Shown here: in pieces, positions 1-5,904 of the stretch | Numbering within the stretch: position 1 is the stretch's first letter | How the letters are laid out: each line of letters starts with the position of its first letter | Assembly (NCBI GenBank): GCA_026417195.1 | Contig: JAOADS010000105.1 | Coordinates: forward strand, 1-7,766 | Length of the DNA stretch: 7,766 nucleotides | Source: Ignavibacteria bacterium | GTDB lineage: Bacteria; Bacteroidota; Ignavibacteria; Tepidaquicellales; OLB5 | Direction of reading: 5' to 3' | The notes under the pieces: generated by a model | Databases searched by the model: none | What the model was told of the DNA's origin: nothing | The model's input: the letters and a program-made list of their open reading frames with translations, nothing else | Position numbers and translations under genes: made by a program

Positions 1-19
1 AGATGTGTATAAGAGACAG
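1..19. other. Sequencing adapter remnant (Tn5/Nextera mosaic end)
   Basis: The first 19 bases are identical to the 19-base Tn5 mosaic-end sequence used in transposase-based libraries (AGATGTGTATAAGAGACAG). Read in frame they give the peptide MCIRDR, a known artefact at the start of predicted proteins on untrimmed contigs. Genomic sequence begins at about position 20. The apparent ATG at position 3 is therefore not a start codon, and the window begins at a contig or read edge. Confidence 0.96.
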
Positions 20-20
20 A

Positions 21-1604
21 GTGATTGACGCGTGGTATGATTCAGGTTCAATGCCTTTTGCCCAATATCATTATCCTTTTGAAAATAAGGAATTGTTTGA
101 AAAGAATTATCCTGCTGACTTTATAGCTGAGGGAATAGATCAGACAAGGGGATGGTTTTATTCACTTCATGCAATAGGAACGTTCTTGTTCAAAGACAAG
201 GCTTTCAGGAACCTGATTGTGAATGACCTCATTCTTGACAAGGAAGGACGCAAAATGTCAAAGCACCTGGGAAATGTTGTTGATCCTTTTAATGTCATGG
301 ACAATTACGGAGCTGATATTTTAAGGTGGTATCTGATTGTTTCCTCGCCTCCCTGGAGGCCAAAGATGTTCAATGAAGATGATCTCGTTGAAGTTAGAAA
401 TAAGTTTTTTGATACCTTAATCAATACTTACAGGTTTTTTGTTTTATATTGTCATATCCAGAATTTAAAACCTGAAACCCTGAGGAATATTGATCCCTCT
501 CAGCCGAAGTCTACAGAAATTGACAGATGGATAATATCAGCATATAACTCTGTTCTGAAGAAATATACTTCAATGATGGATAACTATGACATTACCAGAG
601 CAGCAAGAATTTTATCTGATTTCCTTGTTGATGATCTTTCCAACTGGTATGTCAGAAGAAACAGGAGAAGGTTCAGGAGTCCATCTGATGAATCAGATAA
701 GATGTCTGCATATTCAACATTATATGAAGTTTTGACTGGAGTGCTTAGGCTTGTTTCGCCATTTTCGCCTTTTATAACAGAATATCTTTACAGGGAACTT
801 ACAGGTGAAGAATCTGTTCATCTTTCTTACATCGGCAGTCATAATGAAAATCTGATTGACGAAGAACTGGAAGATTCAATGAGGACGGCACAGACTATTG
901 TTTCGCTTGTGAGGGCAATGCGTGTTAGAAACGGTCTTAAAATAAAACAGCCTTTGAGAAAATTACTTGTTTCTGTTTTATCTGATAAGGAGAGAAACGC
1001 TGTCATCAAGATGAAAGACGTTATACTTGAAGAGGTAAATATAAAAGAGTTGGAAATTGCAGATGTTAAAAGCAGTGTAATAAAAAAGAAAGCTAAACTA
1101 AATTTCAAAACAGCAGGTCCACGCTTTGGCAGGGATGTTAAAAAAGTCCAGACTCTGGTTTCCGGTTTAACTGAAGAGGAAATCAGTTCCCTCGTCAGAA
1201 ATGGTGAAATAGAGAAAGATGGTTTTAATATTTCAGCTGAAAACGTTACAGTTTTAACTGAAGATATACCGGGCTGGGTAATTGAATCTGATTCAGACAT
1301 AACAGCTGCTATAGATATTGAATTGGACCAGGAACTGATTTCAGACGGTATTGCAAGGGAGTTTGTCAGTAAGGTTCAGGCAATAAGAAAAGAACTAAAT
1401 ATGGATGTGAATGAAAAAATAACAATAATATGCAGTCCAGATGAAGAAATCATGGAAGTTCTTAAATCCAGAGAAGAGTACATTGCCGGTGAAACCATGG
1501 CATCGGAGATTATTTATTCACCAAAGGATAATCTCAACGGGTTTGAAGAAATAAATTTAAATGGCAGATTAGTTAAAATTTCTGTCAGAAAATTAAATAA
1601 ATGA
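21..1604 (+). CDS. ileS: Isoleucyl-tRNA synthetase, C-terminal half (5' end missing)
   Basis: This cytoplasmic class I aminoacyl-tRNA synthetase charges tRNA-Ile with isoleucine. About 527 genuine residues remain of an enzyme normally around 1,050 long. What is left starts just before the conserved WYDSGSMPFAQ segment, followed by EGIDQTRGWFYS and the ATP-binding loop KMSKH (nt 252-266), a variant of KMSKS. A helical anticodon-binding domain follows (about nt 500-1000), with the typical DDLSNWYVRRNRRRF stretch. The C-terminal ~150 residues resemble the DUF5915 region of IleS2-type enzymes (IDIELDQELISDGIAREFV). No C-terminal zinc-finger cysteine cluster of the IleS1 type is seen. Together these point to the eukaryote-like IleS2 class common in Bacteroidota and relatives. 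The HIGH motif and editing domain lie outside the window. The truncation is an assembly edge (adapter at 1-19), not a biological break. The stop overlaps the next gene by ATGA at 1601-1604. Confidence 0.96.
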   Translation: MIDAWYDSGSMPFAQYHYPFENKELFEKNYPADFIAEGIDQTRGWFYSLHAIGTFLFKDKAFRNLIVNDLILDKEGRKMSKHLGNVVDPFNVMDNYGADILRWYLIVSSPPWRPKMFNEDDLVEVRNKFFDTLINTYRFFVLYCHIQNLKPETLRNIDPSQPKSTEIDRWIISAYNSVLKKYTSMMDNYDITRAARILSDFLVDDLSNWYVRRNRRRFRSPSDESDKMSAYSTLYEVLTGVLRLVSPFSPFITEYLYRELTGEESVHLSYIGSHNENLIDEELEDSMRTAQTIVSLVRAMRVRNGLKIKQPLRKLLVSVLSDKERNAVIKMKDVILEEVNIKELEIADVKSSVIKKKAKLNFKTAGPRFGRDVKKVQTLVSGLTEEEISSLVRNGEIEKDGFNISAENVTVLTEDIPGWVIESDSDITAAIDIELDQELISDGIAREFVSKVQAIRKELNMDVNEKITIICSPDEEIMEVLKSREEYIAGETMASEIIYSPKDNLNGFEEINLNGRLVKISVRKLNK

Positions 1605-2113
1605 TTAAACCTATGGCTAAAACTAAATTAAAAACCAAAAGAAAGATTGAAAAAAAAACCAGGGCTTCCTCGAAGTCCAAGCCAGTAAAGAAAAAAACAA
1701 TTCAGGCTAAAAAGAAATCATCAGCTATAAGATTAGGCAAGACATATCTAACTCAGAAGGATTTAAACCATTTCAAAAAACTTCTTCTGGAACAGAAAAA
1801 TGAAATTCTGGAAAATGCCCGTAAACTCAGAGAGTCGCTTATTGACACTTCAGGTGACTATGTAGGAGATAACCAAACTTTTTCAGTTCACATGGCTGAA
1901 CAGGGAACTGACGAGATGGAAAGGGAAAAGTTATACCTTTTTATACAAAGGGATGAAAAACATCTGTATTATATAGAATCAGCTCTTGAGAGGATAGCAA
2001 AGAAGACATATGGATTATGTGTTTCATGTGGTAAGCCAATAAATAAGGCAAGACTTGAAGCTGTACCGATAACATCACATTGCATTAACTGTAAGGAAAG
2101 TCTGTCACATTAA
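1601..2113 (+). CDS. DksA/TraR-type zinc-finger transcriptional regulator with lysine-rich N-terminal tail
   Basis: The 170-residue product has two parts. Residues 1 to about 47 are a basic, low-complexity tail with about 17 lysines. Residues ~48-170 form a DksA/TraR-like unit: a helical hairpin (about 52-135) followed by a four-cysteine zinc finger, Cys140-x2-Cys143 and Cys161-x2-Cys164, in the usual CGKPI...C.NC setting. Proteins of this family bind RNA polymerase through the secondary channel and, in E. coli, act with ppGpp to reset rRNA and biosynthetic promoters. The hairpin tip here does not show the DxxDxA motif of E. coli DksA; the matching stretch is GDNQTFSVHMAEQGTDE. A strict DksA role is therefore not assured. 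The ATG at 1601 overlaps the ileS stop. An alternative ATG at 1613 (MAKTK...) is equally plausible, since neither has a clear Shine-Dalgarno. The ileS-dksA-lspA order is familiar in Bacteroidota/Chlorobiota genomes. Confidence 0.9.
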   Translation: MIKPMAKTKLKTKRKIEKKTRASSKSKPVKKKTIQAKKKSSAIRLGKTYLTQKDLNHFKKLLLEQKNEILENARKLRESLIDTSGDYVGDNQTFSVHMAEQGTDEMEREKLYLFIQRDEKHLYYIESALERIAKKTYGLCVSCGKPINKARLEAVPITSHCINCKESLSH

Positions 2114-2128
2114 ATTAACAGGGTAGTC

Positions 2129-2845
2129 TTGAAAGTACTTTATATAACTCTACTGTTTGTTATAATAGATCAAGTTACTAAATTTTTAATCAAAGGTTTA
2201 AAGATTGAATCCTTGGGCTTGAACATTGAGGGAATGCCGTATGGATCTTCGAAACCTCTTATCGGAGATATTGTCAGACTTACTTTCATAGAAAATCCGG
2301 GTATGGCTTTCGGAATAGATATCGGTCCGAAAATGTTCCTTACATTATTTACTATTTTAGCTTCGATATTTATTTTCATTTATATTTACAGACACAGAAA
2401 GGATACTCTTTTACTAAGAGTCCCTCTTGCTCTAATCCTTGCGGGTGCAATAGGTAACCTTATTGACAGATCATTTTACGGAGTAATTTACGGTTATGCT
2501 CCATTATTTCACGGCAAGGTTGTGGATTTTATACAGGTGGAGTTTTGGGATTTCACTTTCCTTGGGAAAACTTACACAACCTGGCCTATTTTTAACATTG
2601 CAGATCTTGCAGTATCTGTGGGATTTATTACAATAATGGTTTTTCACAACAGGATTTTTAAAGATAAGGCTGAAGATAAATCTCCAACCAGCGATTTAGG
2701 TGTTAACGGTTCCCCTGATCCTGATGCAGAAAAGGAACATGCCGCTAATTATGAAATTCCCGGTTTTTCCGAACCTACCACCAACAGCATCAGAAGTGAA
2801 AATTCAGAGAAAAATGCTGATGACAGTCCCTCAGGGACAGTCTAA
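2129..2845 (+). CDS. lspA: Lipoprotein signal peptidase (signal peptidase II)
   Basis: This inner-membrane aspartyl protease cleaves the signal peptide of prolipoproteins after lipidation by Lgt. About four membrane segments are visible (roughly residues 2-20, 69-88, 98-118 and 155-173). Family landmarks appear in order: DQVTK at 14-18, ENPGMAFG at 55-62, GAIGNLIDR at 106-114, VVDFI with the presumed catalytic Asp133, and FNIADLAVSVG with the presumed catalytic Asp159. The start is TTG at 2129, supported by AGGG five bases upstream and by DQVTK needing to lie near the N-terminus. At 238 residues it exceeds the usual 150-180. There are modest insertions before ENPG (about 25-45) and between GNLIDR and NIAD. 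A hydrophilic, Asp/Ser/Pro/Glu-rich tail of about 60 residues follows the last membrane helix (about 178-238). The 3' end of the tail overlaps the next gene's start by about 26 bases. Confidence 0.95.
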   Translation: MKVLYITLLFVIIDQVTKFLIKGLKIESLGLNIEGMPYGSSKPLIGDIVRLTFIENPGMAFGIDIGPKMFLTLFTILASIFIFIYIYRHRKDTLLLRVPLALILAGAIGNLIDRSFYGVIYGYAPLFHGKVVDFIQVEFWDFTFLGKTYTTWPIFNIADLAVSVGFITIMVFHNRIFKDKAEDKSPTSDLGVNGSPDPDAEKEHAANYEIPGFSEPTTNSIRSENSEKNADDSPSGTV

Positions 2846-3779
2846 ACTCCGAATTGATAAATATCTTGCGATTCATGTAGAAAATTCCTCTAGGACTAAA
2901 ATTAAAAAGGCCATAAGTGAAGGACTTATTGAAGTTAACGGCAGAAAAATCAAAGCTAATTATCTTGTATCCGGCGGCGATATAATAGATATTACTCTTC
3001 CCTCGTATTCTGAAAAAGAAGATGTCCAGCCTGAAAACATTCCTCTGGATATAATTTATGAGGATAACTACCTTATGGTTATAAATAAAAGGGCTGGTAT
3101 GGTAACTCATCCTGCTTATAAAAATTATTCCGGAACCTTGGTTAATGCACTTATGTATTATCTCGGAACTGATAAACTTCCGAAACTAAACGGAGATAAA
3201 ACTGGTGGCATTGAGAGGGCTGGAATTGTTCACCGTCTGGATAAAATGACTTCAGGTGTTATGGTAATTGCTAAAGATGAGGATACACAAAGAAAGCTGT
3301 CAAAACTTTTCTCCTATCATGATATTGAAAGGGAATATCATGCAGTTGTCTGGGGACACTTTTCAGAGAAAAAGGGTTTGATTGACAGGCCTATAGGCAG
3401 AAATCCCAAAGACAGGAAAAAGTTCACTATCTCAGAAAAAGGTAAACCAGCTCAGACTGAGTATGAGGTTATTAAAGAGTTTGATTTTACCTCTCTTGTA
3501 AAATTAAAATTACATACAGGCAGAACACATCAGATAAGGGTACATATGCATTCTGTCGGACATCCGGTATTCGGAGATCCGGACTATGACGGCAGAAAAG
3601 CTCATGGTCTTCAACTTACATCTAAACTTAAACAACGCATAAATAACCTCCTTGATATTATGCCGCGTCAGGCTTTACATGCCAAGGTACTTGGATTTAG
3701 TCATCCTATTACGGGCAAATATTTAAGGTTTGAAACTGAGCTCCCTGAAGATATTAAGTGTCTTATAGGTGAATTGTAA
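2820..3779 (+). CDS. RluA/RluD-family 23S rRNA pseudouridine synthase
   Basis: The product probably converts specific uridines of 23S rRNA (or tRNA) to pseudouridine. With the chosen start it has 319 residues, normal for RluD-type enzymes. An N-terminal S4 RNA-binding domain (about 8-70; LRIDKYL...SRTKIKKAISEGLIEVNG) precedes the catalytic domain. That domain carries the signature GIVHRLDKMTSG with the presumed catalytic Asp141, and LHTGRTHQIRVHM at about 231-243. The reading frame is open back to about 2700, but the residues before the S4 domain look unconserved. ATG 2820 is preferred over ATG 2814 because AGAGA at 2806-2810 sits nine bases before it. The start lies inside lspA in another frame, suggesting translational coupling. 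RluD (positions 1911/1915/1917) is the closest guess from the S4 plus catalytic layout, but the exact target cannot be settled by eye, so no symbol is given. Confidence 0.93.
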   Translation: MTVPQGQSKLRIDKYLAIHVENSSRTKIKKAISEGLIEVNGRKIKANYLVSGGDIIDITLPSYSEKEDVQPENIPLDIIYEDNYLMVINKRAGMVTHPAYKNYSGTLVNALMYYLGTDKLPKLNGDKTGGIERAGIVHRLDKMTSGVMVIAKDEDTQRKLSKLFSYHDIEREYHAVVWGHFSEKKGLIDRPIGRNPKDRKKFTISEKGKPAQTEYEVIKEFDFTSLVKLKLHTGRTHQIRVHMHSVGHPVFGDPDYDGRKAHGLQLTSKLKQRINNLLDIMPRQALHAKVLGFSHPITGKYLRFETELPEDIKCLIGEL

Positions 3780-3822
3780 TGTAGTAACTGAAAATTTTTT
3801 AAAGAAAATAAGTAGATTTTAC

Positions 3823-3853
3823 TTGTTTTTGTTTTAGGCATTGGTTAACTTTA
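3823..3853 (+). promoter_or_regulatory. Candidate promoter (TTG-N20-TAACTTTA)
   Basis: TTG at 3823-3825 and TAACTTTA at 3846-3853 are separated by 20 bases. The second element matches the Bacteroidota -7 consensus TAnnTTTG at all fixed positions except the last. It would start transcription near 3860, about 20 bases before the ATG at 3881. The same spacing occurs in the stronger opposing promoter at 4725-4755. The region is very AT-rich, so chance matches are a real risk. Confidence 0.4.
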
Positions 3854-3863
3854 CATTAAGTTT

Positions 3864-3873
3864 AGAAGGGGGA
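3864..3873 (+). promoter_or_regulatory. Strong Shine-Dalgarno-like site
   Basis: AGAAGGGGGA lies seven bases upstream of ATG 3881 and fixes that start. It stands out because the larger housekeeping genes in this window have little or no recognisable Shine-Dalgarno. The other small gene nearby (4221-4688, minus) has an almost identical purine run. Confidence 0.7.
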
Positions 3874-3880
3874 TACAGCT

Positions 3881-4150
3881 ATGCTTAACTCAATTAAGTA
3901 CATTGTCAAAACTGACAATGAAAAAATCTACGTTTTACATATTTTTGAGTGTTCAGAGTATCAGGAGAAAAAGTATATAGGGCTGTTTCTGTATTACGAT
4001 GACGAAGAAATTAACGGAGTGTGGCAACATTTGAGGCATCGTGTTCTTTTTGAAAATTCAGTTGAAGATATTAAAGATAAGGTAATTGAATATACGGAAG
4101 GAAGGAACGAACATGTAGTCTTTTTGCCTGATCTCCAGCATGCTGCATGA
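3881..4150 (+). CDS. Small hypothetical protein, 89 residues
   Basis: I do not recognise a family. The product is a soluble-looking mixed alpha/beta protein, slightly acidic, with no signal peptide or membrane helix. The first half alternates hydrophobic and charged residues as in beta strands (KIYVLHIFEC, KKYIGLFLYYDDEE). It is followed by a likely helix (VEDIKDKVIEYTEG) and a final strand-like HVVFLPDL. There is one cysteine (Cys24). Support for a real gene: a strong ribosome-binding site, a candidate promoter, a good hairpin terminator just downstream, and 101 bases separating it from the rluD-family gene, so it appears to be its own transcription unit. It converges on the lysine-rich exported protein gene. 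No function is proposed. Confidence 0.75.
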   Translation: MLNSIKYIVKTDNEKIYVLHIFECSEYQEKKYIGLFLYYDDEEINGVWQHLRHRVLFENSVEDIKDKVIEYTEGRNEHVVFLPDLQHAA

Positions 4151-4170
4151 TTATTATCAGAGTTGTAAAT

Positions 4171-4202
4171 AAAAAAACCCGTAATTTCTTACGGGTTTTT
4201 TT
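4171..4202. terminator. Bidirectional intrinsic terminator
   Basis: A perfect inverted repeat pairs 4171-4184 with 4189-4202 around the four-base loop TTTC. The core CCCGTAA/TTACGGG is flanked by seven A on the left and seven T on the right. Each strand therefore has a GC-containing stem followed by a T run. It sits between the converging stops at 4150 (+) and 4221 (-), so it can terminate both transcripts. Confidence 0.92.
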
Positions 4203-4220
4203 GTTAATTTAAATTAACTA

Positions 4221-4688
4221 TTAATTCTCGTCTTCTTTTTTTGGCTCTTTTCTGATTTCCTTCGAAGGTGCAATTTTTTCAATGTTCATTTCTAAACCAC
4301 TGTTGCTTTCTGAGTTTCTTTTATAGGTTCTGTATTCTACGTTTGAACTGTTTGTAGGCGGTGCGTAATATTTTCTCTTATAAGAGTTTTTGTATCTCTT
4401 TGAAGACTTTTTCTTTTTAGAGTATTTCTTTTTCCCGGTGTATTTTTTATTTTTTGAATATTTAACCTTTTTAGTTAACTTTTTCTTTCCACCGGACTTA
4501 AGGTTTTTAGAGCCTTTTTTCTTTTTGTAGGACTTTTTGGTTTTTTTTGAATTCTTTTTGGGCTTTTTCTTCTTGGTTAACTCGGTATTACCAGTTTGCT
4601 TGCTTTCTGCAGAGAAGCCTATAACAGGCATACTGGCAAGACCAAAAGTCAGAATCATAGCCCAAATAAGGAATGTTCTTTTAATCAT
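4221..4688 (-). CDS. Exported, extremely lysine-rich low-complexity protein
   Basis: The 155-residue product begins with a clear signal peptide: MIKR, a hydrophobic core to about residue 25, and a likely signal peptidase I site after GFSA (about residue 27). No lipobox cysteine is present, and the protein has no cysteine at all. The mature part has about 43 lysines in 128 residues. They are concentrated at about residues 38-106 as irregular repeats of K2-4 separated by Ser/Tyr/Gly/Asn (KKYTGKKKYSKKKKSSKRYK). A less basic Asn/Ser/Glu-rich tail, ending EPKKEDEN, follows. It should be very basic, disordered and located in the periplasm or outside the cell; binding to polyanions such as LPS, DNA or polysaccharide is only inference. 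The start is fixed by the signal peptide and a strong AAGGGGG site. I recognise no family. A long accidental frame made of A-runs is unlikely, given the intact signal peptide, promoter and terminator. Confidence 0.82.
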   Translation of the reverse strand: MIKRTFLIWAMILTFGLASMPVIGFSAESKQTGNTELTKKKKPKKNSKKTKKSYKKKKGSKNLKSGGKKKLTKKVKYSKNKKYTGKKKYSKKKKSSKRYKNSYKRKYYAPPTNSSNVEYRTYKRNSESNSGLEMNIEKIAPSKEIRKEPKKEDEN

Positions 4689-4693
4689 TCACT

Positions 4694-4703
4694 ACCCCCT
4701 TTT
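4694..4703 (-). promoter_or_regulatory. Strong Shine-Dalgarno-like site
   Basis: Read on the minus strand, AAAAGGGGGT lies five bases before the ATG at 4688 and supports that start. It closely resembles the site before the convergent gene at 3881. Confidence 0.7.
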
Positions 4704-4724
4704 GGTTTAGTTTAAAAATACTTA

Positions 4725-4755
4725 CAAACATAGCAATTTTTATTTTAAAATCCAA
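4725..4755 (-). promoter_or_regulatory. Candidate promoter of Bacteroidota type (TTG-N20-TATGTTTG)
   Basis: On the minus strand, TTG (4755-4753) is followed after exactly 20 bases by TATGTTTG (4732-4725). This matches the Bacteroidota -33/-7 pattern TTG and TAnnTTTG at every fixed position. Transcription would begin around 4719, giving a leader of about 30 bases with the Shine-Dalgarno site in it. No comparable plus-strand promoter for mnmA was found in the 121-base divergent region. Confidence 0.65.
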
Positions 4756-4809
4756 CTTTTTTTTAATCTTTTTTAACTAATGACTTTTCGGTATTTTTAT
4801 GCAGTAAAA

Positions 4810-5904
4810 ATGGATAAAAAAGGTAAAAATATCGTAGTTGCAATGAGTGGTGGAGTTGACTCATCAGTTGCAGCGTATATTTTACATAAAGAAGGCTATA
4901 ATGTTATTGGGATCACGATGAAAAACTGGGGATATGATGGTTTCCCGGAAAGAGACAGCGGATGTTGTTCTCTGGAAATGATTTACAGTGCGAGAAATGT
5001 AGCTGTGAGATTAGGTTTCCCTCATTATACAGTAGATTTCACGGATAAATTTAATGAAACTGTAATTGAAGATTTCATAAGCGAATATCTCAAAGGCAGA
5101 ACACCGAATCCCTGTGTGCTTTGTAATAAAGTAATCAAATGGGGTGTGTTATTAGAAAAGGCGAGATCCCTGGGAGCGAATTACTTAGCTACTGGTCACT
5201 ATGCCAGAGTTAAATATGACGAATCTTTTAACAGGTATTATGTTTCATGTGCTTATGATAAAACCAAAGATCAGTCTTATGCTCTCTGGAGGTTATCGCA
5301 GGAAGCTCTTGCCTGTACAATTTTCCCTTTAGGAGATTTAAACAAAAAAGAAGTGAGAGAAATTGCCAGAACACTGAAACTAAAGCCAGCTGATATTCCA
5401 GACTCCCAGGAAATTTGTTTTGTGCCTGATGACAATTACCGGGAATTGATTCAGATCAGACTTCCCGGTTTTATTCAGGATATTCAGGGCGGGGATATAG
5501 TTTACAAAGGGAAAAAAGTCGGTAAGCATAAAGGTTACATTAACTATACTATTGGTCAGAGAAGAGGTCTTGGACTATCCTTAGGCAGGCCGCTTTATGT
5601 TACAAAGATAGATCCCCGTGAAAATGTAATATATGTTGATGACGAAGAAGGTCTTTATGTAAAAAGCTTCATTTGTAAGGAAGTAAATCTAATGAAGATT
5701 GATAAAATAACAAAGATTAATGCTACCGTTAAAATCAGATATAATGACCCGGGTTCTGAAGCATTTGTTGAAGATATAGGGGATAATAAAGTGAAGGTGA
5801 CTTTTATTGAACCCTGCAAGGCAGTTACACCCGGGCAGTCGGCTGTGTTTTATAAAGATGATGATGTTATAGGTGGTGGAATCATAGACGAGGTTTTAGA
5901 TTAA
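4810..5904 (+). CDS. mnmA: tRNA-specific 2-thiouridylase MnmA
   Basis: This cytoplasmic enzyme uses ATP and relayed persulfide sulfur to make 2-thiouridine at wobble position 34 of tRNA-Lys, -Glu and -Gln. From ATG 4810 the protein has 364 residues, close to the usual ~365. Near the N-terminus is the ATP-binding loop AMSGGVDSS (SGGVDS at 13-18). GRTPNPCVLCNKVIKWG holds the presumed first catalytic Cys105, and SQEICFVPDDNY the second, Cys203. These correspond to Cys102 and Cys199 of E. coli. ATGHYAR (about 127-133), YTIGQRRGLG and a C-terminal beta-barrel region ending in GGGIIDEV complete the family pattern. An in-frame ATG at 4780 would add ten residues (MTFRYFYAVK) that look unconserved, so 4810 is preferred; neither start has a convincing Shine-Dalgarno. 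The stop overlaps the next ATG by one base (TAATG). Confidence 0.96.
   Translation: MDKKGKNIVVAMSGGVDSSVAAYILHKEGYNVIGITMKNWGYDGFPERDSGCCSLEMIYSARNVAVRLGFPHYTVDFTDKFNETVIEDFISEYLKGRTPNPCVLCNKVIKWGVLLEKARSLGANYLATGHYARVKYDESFNRYYVSCAYDKTKDQSYALWRLSQEALACTIFPLGDLNKKEVREIARTLKLKPADIPDSQEICFVPDDNYRELIQIRLPGFIQDIQGGDIVYKGKKVGKHKGYINYTIGQRRGLGLSLGRPLYVTKIDPRENVIYVDDEEGLYVKSFICKEVNLMKIDKITKINATVKIRYNDPGSEAFVEDIGDNKVKVTFIEPCKAVTPGQSAVFYKDDDVIGGGIIDEVLD

Noticed and set aside
839..1300. 153-residue open frame on the minus strand inside ileS
   Set aside because: It is antisense to a conserved part of ileS, has Ser/Phe/Leu-rich low-information composition and no ribosome site; a shadow frame.
2700..2819. 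N-terminal extension of the rluD-family reading frame
   Set aside because: The added ~40 residues lie inside lspA in another frame, precede the S4 domain without recognisable conservation, and would lengthen the protein beyond the family norm.
3805..3835. Possible terminator hairpin after the rluD-family gene (3805-3814 pairing with 3820-3829, then a T-rich tail)
   Set aside because: The ten-pair stem contains only one G-C pair and one G-T wobble, so it would be very unstable. Such pairings are common in AT-rich DNA, and it overlaps the candidate promoter at 3823.
4221..4688. Phage, toxin or defence role for the lysine-rich protein
   Set aside because: There is no partner gene, catalytic motif or mobile-element context; only secretion and composition can be supported.
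4780..4809. Upstream ATG for mnmA adding ten residues
   Set aside because: MnmA normally starts a few residues before the ATP loop. The ATG at 4810 gives the usual length and catalytic cysteine positions, though 4780 cannot be fully excluded.
4689..4809. Riboswitch or small RNA in the divergent region before mnmA
   Set aside because: The stretch is nearly all A/T runs with no substantial GC-containing stems; only the minus-strand promoter and ribosome site are supported.
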